Shown piece by piece: positions 34,429 to 45,480 of a DNA stretch of 64,000 nt (the first letter of the stretch is position 1; the number at the start of each line of letters is the position of its first letter). The notes below the pieces were generated by a model. It did not search any database. It saw only the letters and a program-made list of their open reading frames with translations, and was not told the DNA's origin. Position numbers and translations under genes: made by a program. This DNA is from Helicostylum pulchrum (Eukaryota > Mucoromycota > Mucoromycetes > Mucorales > Mucoraceae): positions 104,288-168,287 of the forward strand of contig JAIXMO010000059.1 in the NCBI GenBank assembly GCA_025677825.1, given 5' to 3'.

Positions 34429-37394
34429 ATGATTCATTCTTCATCCCAACAAAATAAAAAGAGAAATATACCGCGCGTCGAATTGAGTCTTCATACTGGT
34501 AATCAAAAACCTTCCATTTCGGTAAGTTGTATTTTGTTACATTCATTTGTACTTTTTTGTAATTAATATATTATATACTTAGTCCAAGATTATTCACAAG
34601 CATCCTCACGACAACGACGATAGTAGTAGTAGTAGCAGTAGTGATGAAGATGGAGCCATGTCTTCTTTTAAAAAATCGATAATTAGCCATGACGATTTAA
34701 TGACGGAAGATGATACGGATACTGAGGAGGAGCACCTGAAAATGACACACGAGGTACAAAATAATATTTCATTCTTTATGACTAATTATACTAGACTTCA
34801 TTGTTTATATTAATTTGACAACATAACAATAGAGAAATGACGTACCTAATTTATTAAACGTAAATGGCGACAAAAACAAAAGTAACAACTCTTATGAGTA
34901 TGATGCCTATACATCTTCTCATCATGACGGTAATATTTATCATCCAAGTTCTTCTATTTTCAAAGAAAAGAATGACCAAAATACCAAAAATCAGTCAGGT
35001 AATGAAGTTTGTCATACATAACCGACTATCTAAACTCAACTTTTTATATATTTTATTAATTATTTTTTTTTATTCATTCTTGTATTTCATTACAGACTTA
35101 TTTAATAATAGTGAAGCTGGATCATTCTTACCTTCTGGATTTTCAACTTCTGAAGGAGCTTATATGCAAGACAACAGTACTATTTACGAAAGAGCTACGT
35201 TTAATAGACGTCCATCTCAATTACAACATGAAACTACTTCATTAAATGCTTTGGGACCACCTTCTCATGTGTTAAAAGCTCGTAGATTATCAAAGAACAT
35301 ATGTACAACATCTTCTGCTCCAACTACCCCAATTAAATCCTTATCTTCTTCAAGTATAAGAGACAAGCGCAAACCTTCAATTGTAGATAATTATTCAAGA
35401 GAGTTTAGTAACAGTAATAATAGCGCCGTTAGTCCCAGATTCATGGCCCTTAGAAAACTCAGTGAAGTTACTACGGTAAGCTCCAAATAAGTAAAAAGGG
35501 GGACCAAGAAAAATTCGTACTTATCACCGATCACTTTTTTTTTCACCAGTTACCTTCTCATCCTGTGTCTTATTCATCTGTACCACCTGTTCCACAAATC
35601 CCTTCTTCGTACAACAATGTTGATTATGATAATAGTGCAGCGACCTCAATAGACGAAGGTGAAGATCCAAACAAGAATAGCACTGTATCAAACAGTAGCG
35701 AGCATGAAAACCGGGTGTTGTCGCGTATTGATGATGTTATCGAGACTCAGTTACAATTTCACCTTGGTCAAGTTGTTTGGAGAGCGTCTGAAAGCCATCT
35801 TGAAGCACGAAGATTTTGGGAAGAGCAAAAGAAGGAGATGTTTGTATTCGCCGCTACTTTAGTAGATCGTATGGAAAGCCAGATTGATATGACAAGACGA
35901 ATGACGTTAAACTCTTTAACTTCAGCTTCTTCTGGAACACAACCTGAGGAAATCGAAGAAGATATGTTAAGAAAGGAATTAAGCGTATACAAATCCAAAT
36001 CTCAAAGTCAATCGTTTGAATTGGAAATATTAAAAACAAGAAATTCCGAGTTAGAAAAGCAACATGAAATCGATACCATCTCCATGTCTAAGCAATGGGA
36101 AGATAAAGATGCTACTTTGAAGAAACTTCACCAATTAGAACAGCAGCAGCAAAAGAATTTGGGCCAAAGTCGTACCAGTACAAAAAAGGAGGTACAAGTA
36201 TTCAATCTTGAAACTGAAAACAAACAGTTAAAGAGTCAAGTAAAGCAAATGAAAGATGTAAACCGACAATTATTAGAAGATTCCCTTGCGTTTGAAGCTA
36301 TATTAAAAAGTAGAGATGGCGAGATAAGTCAACTTAAGAAGCAATTATCTGAAGCAGAGTTACAACTTATGAGCCACAAGAGAAGAATGGCCCCTACTAT
36401 TAGTTCAACTACTACTGCCACTGGTGCTTTAGATTGTAGTGAAGATTTCGGTAAGAAGGTCTCTAAAAGTAAGAAATCTGAAACTTGGGCAGATATCATG
36501 GAATCCGAAGACGAAGCTAAAAAGAGTGCAGACGAATGGGCCAAAAAGTACAGAGAATTACAAACTAGCTATTTTGAAGTATGTATGCAGCTTGAAAAAA
36601 CAAAGGCAGAAGGTATGACTCCAGAAGAAGAAAAGAAGATGTACAATTTGAACCAATCAATCATTAAGAAGGATGAAGAAATCCGTCATTTGAAACAAGC
36701 TGAAAATGTTAGTCGAATTCAAATGGATTATATGCAAGCTGAATTAAACAAATATCAAAGATCTACCTCACCAATGTCAGGAGATATTCAAGTGATGAGC
36801 AGCACTAAGCAACAAAAAACATCATATCGTTCTAAGCGTAAGAGTCAACATAGAAAATCAACAGGCTCTATGGTAATTAAAAAGGTCTCTCAAATATCGT
36901 CACCCACGCCCTCATCGCCTCCTCTCCCCGCTAAAAATACTGCTACCACCACTATCGCCACAAACGATACTACTACCGCCGCTACAGATATTACTGCTGC
37001 CACTGCTAATATTTCTTCTACTGGCACTGGTAAGGTTCCTTCTACAACTATTAGCACTACTGCCACTACCAAGGCTGCTGCTCCAGCCAGTAGCACTACT
37101 ACAACTACAACTACGAAGGCAGCCTATACATCTGCTAATACTGCCGCTGCAACAAATGCTGTTGCTTCTACGCCTAAAGTCGCTAAAGCTGCCGCACCCA
37201 GTACTAAGTCAGATTATAAAACCGAAGACGGATTTTTAACATTTACTACTGAGATTAATGGGCAATTATCTACATACTCGATCAAGCTTCCTAACGGATA
37301 TGAACAGCCAAATAAACGGAATACAACACTTATGCGTGAGCCAATGTCAAAGCACAATAAATTGAATCCCAATGCCCCTACATGGAAAACATAA
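34429..37394 (+). CDS. Large coiled-coil protein of unknown function
   Basis: Exons 34429-34521, 34583-34753, 34833-34998, 35096-35475 and 35550-37394 join in phase to 884 residues. The first ~290 residues are polar and Ser-rich, with a DDSSSSSSSDEDG acidic run and basic Ser/Pro sites (RRPSQL, APTTPIKS, VSPRFM) that look like kinase targets. From about residue 330 long heptad-type helices follow (FWEEQKKEMFVFAATLVDRM, ELEILKTRNSELEKQHEID, QLKSQVKQMKDVNRQLLEDS). A Thr/Ala low-complexity linker (about residues 740-820) precedes a conserved-looking C-terminal segment (TEDGFLTFTTEINGQLSTYS). No catalytic motif seen. The C-terminal block is the most likely ordered domain. A scaffold at the cytoskeleton, septum or vesicles is plausible but not shown. 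Confidence 0.8.
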
Positions 37395-37786
37395 ATAATT
37401 ACACATAATATATACCACTACTTAATACCCTTACACTACTAGTATAATAGATTAGATATATTTAGTTTGCCTTTAGAGAAATAAAATATGAGCTATAATA
37501 ATAATATGTATGTTTTTTTTCGACGGAGGGGGTAATTGATTTAACTGGAACAGTTAGTTCGGAATAACACATATCCGAGCTTTTTAACGTAACTAAAAAG
37601 CACTGCTTTTTTTTTTCTAAAAAATTCATTAAATGGAATAAGCAGGTAATACGTTTTCCGGTACTTTCAAAAGGTAAAATTTATCGAGTTAATTACACTT
37701 GTGTTTTATCATCCCTTAATGTCTTTTTTTTTTTTTTTTGATAGCTTTTTTTCATATGATAGGTACAACGAAATTGTTTGTTAGAA

Positions 37787-37795
37787 TATAAATAG
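37787..37795 (+). promoter_or_regulatory. TATA-box-like element
   Basis: TATAAATAG about 73 bp upstream of the ATG at 37868, followed by a CT-rich stretch. Confidence 0.45.
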
Positions 37796-37867
37796 TTCCT
37801 ACTGTCTCATCTTTTTTTTCTCTTTTTCTTCTTTTTATATTTATTTTTCCTTACACTTTTATTTAAA

Positions 37868-38272
37868 ATGATACCATTGGTATTCTCCACAATTGGTTGC
37901 TTGCTATTAACGCCAGCCATACTGCTTGTAGTTGTTTCCTTGGCCATTTTGGCAGTGGTTACGAGCACAATTACATCGTCCTTTATTTTTCTCCGATTTA
38001 CACTACTAACTATAGAAATGATATCTGGTTTAACGTTAGAGTCTACCAATTGGTTACTATCTACTTGTATGAAACGCATTCAAAAGTTTTTAACTTTAAA
38101 AAGTATACAACCAAATAATACAGGCGATCTCTTGCTGAAAAGAAGAAGGTTAGCACCCTCTTCACTCTCACTAAGTAAATTACCATACAAAGCACAAGTA
38201 AAATCCAAATATTCTTTTTCTGTACCCGTCACTCCTGACCCAGAGTCATATCACAATGAAATGGCCATGTAA
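37868..38272 (+). CDS. Small membrane protein, possibly promethin/LDAF1-like
   Basis: Intronless 134 residues. Residues 2-50 are almost entirely hydrophobic, in two or three segments (PLVFSTIGCLLLTPAILLVV, then SLAILAVVTSTI, then FIFLRFTLLTIEMI) that could form a membrane hairpin. The remainder is basic and polar (LLKRRRLAP, KLPYKAQVKSKY) and presumably cytosolic. Small proteins with such an N-terminal hairpin and a basic tail include the promethin/LDAF1 lipid-droplet assembly family and reticulon-like shapers. I see the general layout but no diagnostic motif. It converges with PEX39, with 70 bp between the stops. Confidence 0.65.
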   Translation: MIPLVFSTIGCLLLTPAILLVVVSLAILAVVTSTITSSFIFLRFTLLTIEMISGLTLESTNWLLSTCMKRIQKFLTLKSIQPNNTGDLLLKRRRLAPSSLSLSKLPYKAQVKSKYSFSVPVTPDPESYHNEMAM

Positions 38273-38342
38273 AAAAGTTCCTTACTTTTTATTTAATTCC
38301 TTTTTTTTTTCTTTGTATGTAATAAATCATTACATATAATCC

Positions 38343-39015
38343 CTATTTATTGCTTTCCCAGGGTTTTGGGCGTGCTGTCATTTTAGCTTCGCTTGGAGTA
38401 CCTTCATTTATAACATTTGGGATTTGTTTGATACCTATAAGCTACTGTTAGCATACGAAAGACATCCCCATGAGTCCACTATATATAATACCTGGGATCT
38501 CGATTCCTTTTTCAATCATATCTACTAGCTCTTGGAAAGTAAATCGGGGTGGTTTTTCTAAATCTAAAATAAAACGCATTTTAGTTAGAGAGAATAAACA
38601 CACACAAAAAAAAGATAGTATTACCATTTTCGGTAACTTTTTCTTCATTATCCACTGGTTCCTGGTTCTCAGTTTTCCAAGATTTATATGCATCAGGATT
38701 AAAAGAACAAACGAATCTAGAAGAAAAAACATGGTTGGTGATTGTTTATTACAAAAAAAAGAAAAAGAAAGGGAATACTTTAAAAACACTTACTTTGTGT
38801 AGTAAAATAATTTCGCTTTTTCGAGTAAGTCTTGTTCGTTATCTTGTTTGTTATTCAATAGCGATGAGATACCTGACTACATGAAGAAGTTATTATATAT
38901 TTTCAAAGGCATGTGTTCCAAAAAAAATAAAACCGCGTACTTGAAATTTTTCGTCATTGTCAAAGTCATATTTTTCAAACTCTTTAAATGTAGTAATACT
39001 TTCTGCTGTAGACAT
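38343..39015 (-). CDS. PEX39: Pex39 homologue (PTS2 import factor, KPWE motif)
   Basis: Five small exons (38941-39015, 38794-38876, 38625-38716, 38492-38563, 38343-38434) join in phase to 137 residues; no single exon exceeds 31 codons, so ORF scans miss the gene. The core is KPPRFTFQELVDMIEKGIEI followed by PGIKQIPN, the pattern 'F-x-E-L-V-x-x-I-x-x-G-x-x-I-P-G-I' of the DUF5572/C6orf226 family. After a short linker (INEGTPSEAK), it ends with KPWESNK, the family's C-terminal KPWE motif, just before the stop. This family was recently named Pex39 for its role with Pex7 in PTS2 cargo import (recalled from the literature). The N-terminal ~70 residues (FDNDEKFQ, LLEKAKLFYYTKFV) are helical and lineage-specific. 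PEX19 and PEX11 lie in the same window. Confidence 0.86.
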
Positions 39016-39674
39016 GGTTTAACAAAATATATAAAATATACTGGGAGTAAAGAGGTGAGAAAGGGTTAATGTCCAATGAAATAGCTTATTGAAAAGAAGT
39101 AGCGGGGTAAAAAAAAAACCAAGAAGGGTTTGTATTACCAATCGTATTTTTTCACATGCAGGGAATATTCCCCACAAAAAAAAATGGCATGAAAATGCAT
39201 GTGTAGTAGGCCACCTTATTTTTCTACGTGTCTAGTTGACAATTTTGTTAAATTAAATGCGATATTTTCGATGTTTGGAGTTTTACGTTATCAATCTCAG
39301 TACATATATAGGCTCATGAGTGATTATAAATTATAAAGGATGTATACTGTACAAGCATTTTTGGCGCAAAATTGCATGATTTTCGCTAGAAAAGTGATTT
39401 TTTTTTATTGTAGTTTTTACTGTAGATACACATTAGCCTCTCCGAAGAAAGTTTCCAAGGGTAGCCACAATGAGGTTTGTATCCATGTACCCTCGCCTAC
39501 AAAAGCAAAAGGGTTATACTTTTTTTGAAAAAAAAAACAGCTTTACCCCCACTTTGTTATATATAAAACATCGCCCTTACGTTTTTTTTTGCAGGCAAGC
39601 TTTATCTATTTAACCTCCAATGGTCTGAAATTTAAATTTTTATTACTGTGAGACCAAGCCAGTTAAAAAAAAAA

Positions 39675-40180
39675 CCGATAGTTTTTATCTATCATGCAAA
39701 AAAGGGAAAGTAGACATAATTTCCCCTTCTTTTTTTTTTTACTCTCTTCAGCTTTATCTGTCTGCTTTCGTCTTTCAAAAGCATTAGTACATGTAAAAGA
39801 AACCAATTGTCAGAGTTCTTTACAAGTTTTATTTTTAAAGACATTTTTTTTTTTTACAAAAAGTCAAAGACTTGAACAAAAAAATCCCTACACTTTTGTA
39901 TATAGTCAATAAAATAAGATAAAAATGTCTAATTAACCATAGTAAAAAAAAGTATGGTTGGAATTACACTGACACACGCTACATTTTTTTAAGTTATGAT
40001 ATTTTATTTCCATGTACTTTTACTATGGTTAATTAGACAATTCTTTTTACTTTATGAAAAAAAAAAAACTGGTAGTTTTTACAAATCATGCAAAAAAAAA
40101 GCAGCATGTTTTTTCCTTTTTTTTTTTTTTACTCTCTTTGGATTAATCTGTCCACTTCTATCTTTCAGAAGCATTAATAC
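39675..40180. repeat. Direct repeat pair of about 115 bp
   Basis: Both 39675-39795 and 40071-40180 run TAGTTTTTA...ATCATGCAAAAAA, a poly-T stretch, ACTCTCTT, then ATCTGTC...TCTTTC(A)AGAAGCATTA. They are diverged and separated by the fold-back element, suggesting an old tandem duplication later interrupted. Confidence 0.65.
39926..40039. mobile_element. Small fold-back (MITE-like) element
   Basis: TGTCTAATTAACCATAGTAA at 39926 is repeated as its exact reverse complement ending at 40039; about 70 bp lie between. There is no ORF. The target-site duplication is not clear. The termini differ from the Tc1-like ends seen elsewhere in the window. Confidence 0.65.
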
Positions 40181-40191
40181 AATTTATATTT

Positions 40192-40502
40192 CAATCGAAA
40201 ATTTACTGAGCTATTTATTAGAATACCACATAATGATGCATTTAAAAACTACTAGCTATGATGATGTACAGGACTAAAAAGAATCTTTGCGTTCACTTTA
40301 TTTGGCTTACACTGCATTCCTTTCCAATTTTCCATTACTTAGCAACAGTCTGTTTTTAAATACTTTTCCTAACTAGTTAAATTTCTAAAGATTCACTGCT
40401 GGTACGTGCTCCATTCAAGCATAAATTGACTGTCTTTATATTTTAATAACTTTGTAAGACTATTTAATCCCTTTGTTCTATTTGCAACATCGATTGATTA
40501 AT
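40192..40502 (-). repeat. Dispersed repeat, copy 2
   Basis: Reverse-complement match to 29775-30104. The best block is TACTAGCTATGATGATGTAC followed by AGGACTAAAAAGA (40250-40283). Copies are 10 kb apart, in opposite orientation. Confidence 0.75.
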
Positions 40503-42517
40503 AGCTATATAAAATATTTGGTGGTAATGCTTGTAAGGATCTGTCTTTTTTTTTATATCTCTTTCCAATTTTAAACAGTTTCGGTAATTAGCCTAAATGT
40601 GTACGCTTATAAATTGAGTAGTAGTTATAAGCATCCTATATAAAGGATGATTTTGATACTTCTTTACAGCAAAGGAAAATATGTCAAAAGTATAAAAAAG
40701 AGCTTGCAAATAAACGCGCTCGTACCACTTATAAACAATCAACAATAACAATGAACTTTATATTATAATCAACTGTTAATACAGGCTTATAACCGAAGCT
40801 ACCCCCTTTTTTTCAAATCGTTACGACAAGAAAAAAAAAAAATACGTTTGTATAAAGACCATAATTGTTGAAAAAGAGCAATATCTGTTGCATCCTCATA
40901 TTTTACAGCGAAAAAAAAACGTCATCAAGGTGGCTGTTATTTGGGAAAAGATGCATTTGTTTTAAAAAAGGGTTTTTTTTGCTATCTAACAACAACATCT
41001 CGATGTAAATGATGCTAGATTGATGTATAGTAATCAGCCGGGACCTAATTATGTTGCATTGCAGCTAGCATAAATACTAAAACAACAGATGTTATTCAAC
41101 TACTAAAAAAAAAGAATTTAGGCTGACAGCCGTAATAAAAAAAGAATTATCAGATCTGGAAATGTCGCAATTGATTTCAAATTCTTTTATTCCCGTTTTG
41201 TTGATCGAGATTGTTCTTTTAAGGCGAAAGTTGAAATAGTTTTTCTCCCTCTTTTTATGTAAAAGAGAGGTAAAAGCGGATAAAAGAAATGTAAAAAGTT
41301 AGCGGCCCTTCCTCCTCCTTACATCAACTAGTCTAATCCAAGTTCAACGTTTAAATTTATACAATACCAGAAATCGAAATCATTCTTATTGTTTATAGAT
41401 GCTCAAAAGGATCTATCTTATTTCGAAACCAGATTTGTTTTAAAAAGGCGCAGCCAAGTGTAACCCTATCTAGACCCTGATAGTAAGAATACGGGAAACA
41501 AAATCCACGATTACTTGCCGTATCAAAACGTCATCTTGTTATTAAAAAAGAAATCTCGTATCTTCATTGTTATTTTTTATTTTTTTTCACGTTTTGCAAA
41601 AAAAAAAAAATAACTCACTAATTATATAAAACAAGAAAAATGTTATCATTTCCCCACACAACAAACAACATGTTAAAACAAAAAAAAAGTCTGGTAACAC
41701 AACGCTAAAATATTATAACAAAACTACCAGAAAGAAAAAAATATTTTTCTTCTCCCGTCCTACGTCGGAACCTATAAAATTGATGGATTAATGACCTGAT
41801 TTATCAAGATACTGGCGAATATAGTTTTTTGCTAAAAGAACGTTTTTGTTTATCTTTTTCCTTTTTATACATAAGGTTTAAAAGATTAGCGTGTGTATAT
41901 AATAAATGCGTGTGCGTGCTGTGTGTGTGTGTTTGTGTATGTGTGTGTGTGAGAAATTAAGATTGAACCAACTTTTTTTTTTGTTGAGCATGGGAAACTT
42001 TCTTTACCCCACAAACTTGTACCAAATTTATTTGTTTTGTGGTCAAACAAGTTTCAAAATACACTTGCATTAAAAAGATTTTGTTCCAATGAAATTCTGG
42101 GTTCGTATTACCTCTAGATAACAAATTGTTTGGTTGTACCAAAAATTTCCAGTCATTCTCATTCACTCTCTCACCCTAACTGTTTATCTACAGCGATCTC
42201 TCTTAACAAATCAAAAAAAAAAAATGGTCTGAGGGTTCCCATTTTTACTTGAACTGTCTAGACCATGTATCCTTTAAGGAAATTATACCGTCGGTGCAAT
42301 TCCTATAAGCAGTTTTTTTTTATTGTATGAGAATATCACAGCATCGGATCTATCGGTTACAATGCCGAATTAGAAGAAAAAAAAAAAGTTTGAGTATGAG
42401 AAAAAGATTTTATTTGATAAGAATGCAATATTATATACAAAGAGAGAGAGAGAGAGAGGTATGAAGAAAAGAAAAAAGGAAAGGCTTTTGTGCGCGTGTA
42501 AAAATAACGCTTTTTGT

Positions 42518-43633
42518 TTAAGAAAGAACAGCAGATGGACAAGTAGAAAAGGTGGTACTATAAATTGGGTTTGAATGAGAATTATAAAAGCAATACTTGT
42601 TGACAAAGTCAGAATAGCTCATTTGAAAGCCTTCAGCCGAGGTAGGAGGAGTCTTTACTTTAGGTTCATCAGGTTTCTTGGATTCGACGATATAAGTAGT
42701 TTCTTGTGATAATGAAGAAGCGTCATCAAAGAATACGGGTGGGGTATAACTAAAATTATCTTCATTGTCGACAGGAGTTCCAGGAGGCGAAGGTGGAGGA
42801 GATGCAAAGTAAGGTTTGCGAGCTGCAGATAGTGATGCAGTAAAGTCATATCTTCTTCCCAAGACTTTAGTGTTATCCTTCATGAGAGCCAGCTCCTCTT
42901 CTTCTTCATCTTCTTTTGTTATATTTGTAACTAAATCTTGTTCTTGTACAGGTAATTCTGTTTGTTGTTGTTTTTCAATTTGATTTGTACAAGTGATGAC
43001 AACTTCATAATTCATACCATTATTGTTGTCCCAGAATTCTTGATCGCCTACAGTATACTTTAGTGCAAGATAAAGGGATTGTACATTTTGCTTGGCATCC
43101 ATAGGAATATGAAAAATAAACCGATCCCAGGTATTTGAAGTAGACGCAATGGATTCACGGAACTCGCCTGTTGTTTCTTTATATGTACGCCATAAATCAA
43201 ATGAATAACGAATAGAGACTAACTTGTGGAAGGAGAGGTTCATTGCTCTGCAACGACCTTCAAGCAAGAACTTGTTTTCAGACATCAATTGACAATCGCC
43301 GTTAGCTAAAGAAACTGTTTCCATACGAATCTTTTGGTCAGTGTTGTAAAAGATGCTGTTTCTGGTGGGCCAGTGAGGCAAGCTTAATTTATAATCCTCA
43401 ATTGAATTATCCATCATGGGAGGATCCGACTTGACACTGTTGGCGGATTGCGTCTTGTAAAAGTAACGTACTTGATCTTGTGTTTGAAATCGAACAGTTT
43501 TCTTTTTTGGGTTATTTTTGAGTTGTTGAATAACATATGGGTCATTCATTTGGTGAGTTGACCGTTTTAGTAATACTCTTCTTTTACATTGATTTGACAA
43601 TGGCATAGAGTGTGGAGATAAAGTAGAAGTCAT
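42518..43633 (-). CDS. Glycogen-targeting subunit of protein phosphatase 1 (CBM21)
   Basis: Brings PP1 catalytic subunit to glycogen to activate glycogen synthase (Gac1/PPP1R3 family). Intronless, 371 residues. A PP1-docking RVxF-type motif, KKTVRF, is at about 44-49. The CBM21 carbohydrate-binding domain spans about 115-215, with LSFHKLVSIRYSFDLWRTY, TWDRFIFHIPM and YLALKYTVGDQEFWDNNNGM containing the conserved aromatic and WDNNxxxNY signature. The C-terminal half is acidic then Pro/Ser-rich (PYFASPPPSPPGTP), probably phosphorylated. The ATG at 43631-43633 follows a TATA-like box about 40 bp upstream. Confidence 0.92.
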   Translation of the reverse strand: MTSTLSPHSMPLSNQCKRRVLLKRSTHQMNDPYVIQQLKNNPKKKTVRFQTQDQVRYFYKTQSANSVKSDPPMMDNSIEDYKLSLPHWPTRNSIFYNTDQKIRMETVSLANGDCQLMSENKFLLEGRCRAMNLSFHKLVSIRYSFDLWRTYKETTGEFRESIASTSNTWDRFIFHIPMDAKQNVQSLYLALKYTVGDQEFWDNNNGMNYEVVITCTNQIEKQQQTELPVQEQDLVTNITKEDEEEEELALMKDNTKVLGRRYDFTASLSAARKPYFASPPPSPPGTPVDNEDNFSYTPPVFFDDASSLSQETTYIVESKKPDEPKVKTPPTSAEGFQMSYSDFVNKYCFYNSHSNPIYSTTFSTCPSAVLS

Positions 43634-43667
43634 TTTGTGCAGTTGTAAGTTGTGTGTGTGTATGGTT

Positions 43668-43678
43668 TATATATAAAA
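43668..43678 (-). promoter_or_regulatory. TATA-box-like element
   Basis: Minus strand reads TTATATATAAA about 35-45 bp upstream of the phosphatase-subunit ATG at 43633. Confidence 0.4.
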
Positions 43679-44722
43679 AAAATTAGTAAAGAAGTATAAA
43701 AAAAAAAAGAAAAATAGAAAAAAAAAAGATGCCATCTATTTATAAGGAAATATTTTTTTTTGGGCAGAAAAAAGTTGAGCTCGTTTCAAGCATTTACACT
43801 CCGTCCTTCTGGACCTTTTATTTATTTAATGGTTTTACAAGATAAAAATTTTTTTTTTGTACACTTTAAGTTGTTGTACAGACTTTAACCCCATAAGAAA
43901 CTTACTCCAGATAGGTATTAATAGTTCACACAGTCTTTTATATATATATATATATATATCAACTATTTACTTTATAGTATAAATATATATTTAAAGTGGC
44001 GTCAAACCCAAAAGATGGCCCGAGTGTCAATTTTTTTTTGAAACATCCACTGATAAACTATAGATTGTACTCAATAGCATTAACGTTTCCCGCCTTTTTC
44101 CAGTTATTTATTTTGCTATCTTTTGCTGCGAAAAAGAACGAATAAGAAAAAGGCGTATTGTATACATCATGAGAATCGATCTTGTGTTCCAAGTTTGTTT
44201 GTTTGTTATCAATTTATTTACTTTTTGTTGAATTGTATACTTGTTGTTGTATATCTTTTTTTGGGGTTATTCAATTGGAGGTAGGCTTTGGTAAGCCCTT
44301 CTTCTTCTCACTTTGCAAAAATAATCCGAAACATTATTATTAGTCGCTTATCAATAAATGCAAAAAAAAAAAAACAGGCTAAAAGGACGTTCCTGACTAT
44401 CCCGATTAAAAGATAAAATACATACTTGTTTTGGGAAGTGGCTATTTTTTGAATTTATACAAAAAAAAAAAAAAAAAAAGATTGCGAATTTATTTAATTT
44501 TTAAACACCCGTCTCTTGATTTTGTCAAAATGTTACATAATCAGTTTGCATAATTCTTTTACCCGTGTACCGGATCAACAGGCATATACATGTATATATA
44601 TTTTTTGTATGTATTTTTATTATTACTGTACAGGAGGGGAGGAGATTATACTAATTGTCTGCCTTTTTGATCTAGTAATAAAACACGTTAGAAACAGCTT
44701 TTTTTTACGCAAGCAAATAGTG
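43679..44722. other. Intergenic, no gene seen
   Basis: Between the phosphatase targeting subunit and the homeobox gene. A TA dinucleotide run at about 43941-43958 and poly-A at 44461-44479. The possible extra last exon of the homeobox gene (about 44636-44657) lies here. Confidence 0.45.
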
Positions 44723-45480
44723 TTATTTACCTGTTGTTTGTTCAGACATCCAACCTCTTTTTCTTCTAGTCTTTTTTTCTTTTTCATTCAAGCCATTAGT
44801 ATTAGTAGTAGTATTACTTTTACTATTATTTGGTGAAGATAAGATTAAGGGCAATATTCTTCTGCGTGCATTAATAAACCAATTACTAATTTGGTTCAAT
44901 GTCAAATTTGTCTTTAATCTTAGTGACCTCTTTTCTTCTTCTGTAGGGTACGGATGTCTGCAGTGATCAATTAACCATTGTTTTAATATAGCTGTCACAC
45001 TCTTTGGTAAATTTCCTCTACGTTTTCTACCATTTGTAGATTTCACTCTCTTTTTGACTGTAATAATATTACTATTACTTGTAGGTACAGGTTCATCATC
45101 ATCTTCAACATCCACTTCATCTTCCATATCTGTATCATCTGATGGAGTACCGTACCACTTTTGTCTGGGTTCATCACAGGAAGAAGCAACAGATGAATTA
45201 CAAGAGGTAAATAATGTAGGTGGTGGTGTTTGAGGCGGAGAAGAAAACGCACTGTTTCGAGTACTTTGAATGACGTTACTCCAAAACTGACCATTTGATT
45301 TAAGCATTGCATTCACTTTTTGCTTTTTAAGTTGGATCACCTGATTGTCACTACACGCAGTTGCATCATGAAATAAAATGATGGGACTAAATATACGTAA
45401 CTAGTTTTATATTGCACGTTAGTTTTATATATATATATATTTGACTTTGATTGTATATACTTTACTGTTGTAGTATCCAT
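44723..45480 (-). CDS. TALE (KN-type) homeodomain transcription factor
   Basis: DNA-binding regulator. Exons 45461-45480 and 44723-45350 join in phase to 215 residues; the 20-nt first exon (MDTTTVN...) was selected because its AAA|GTATAT donor gives the phase needed. The homeodomain is at about residues 114-174: GRKRRGNLPKSVTAILKQWL, a three-residue loop extension (HCRHPYPTEEEKRSL) and the recognition helix NQISNWFINARRRILP. The TALE loop and the WFINARRR helix are diagnostic. The N-terminal half has Ser/Pro sites and an acidic patch (DMEDEVDVEDDDEPV). Sequence at the stop also contains an ACAG|GTAAAT donor; splicing to about 44657 would replace the final Lys by DQKGRQLV. Target genes unknown. 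Confidence 0.9.

Larger units (their letters stand above)
39016..42517. other. 3.5-kb gene-free, repeat-rich region
   Basis: No supported gene on either strand. It holds a direct duplication (39675-39795 and 40071-40180), a fold-back element between the copies (39926-40039), copy 2 of a dispersed repeat (40192-40502), GT dinucleotide runs (41895-41955) and many poly-A/T tracts. Confidence 0.55.
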
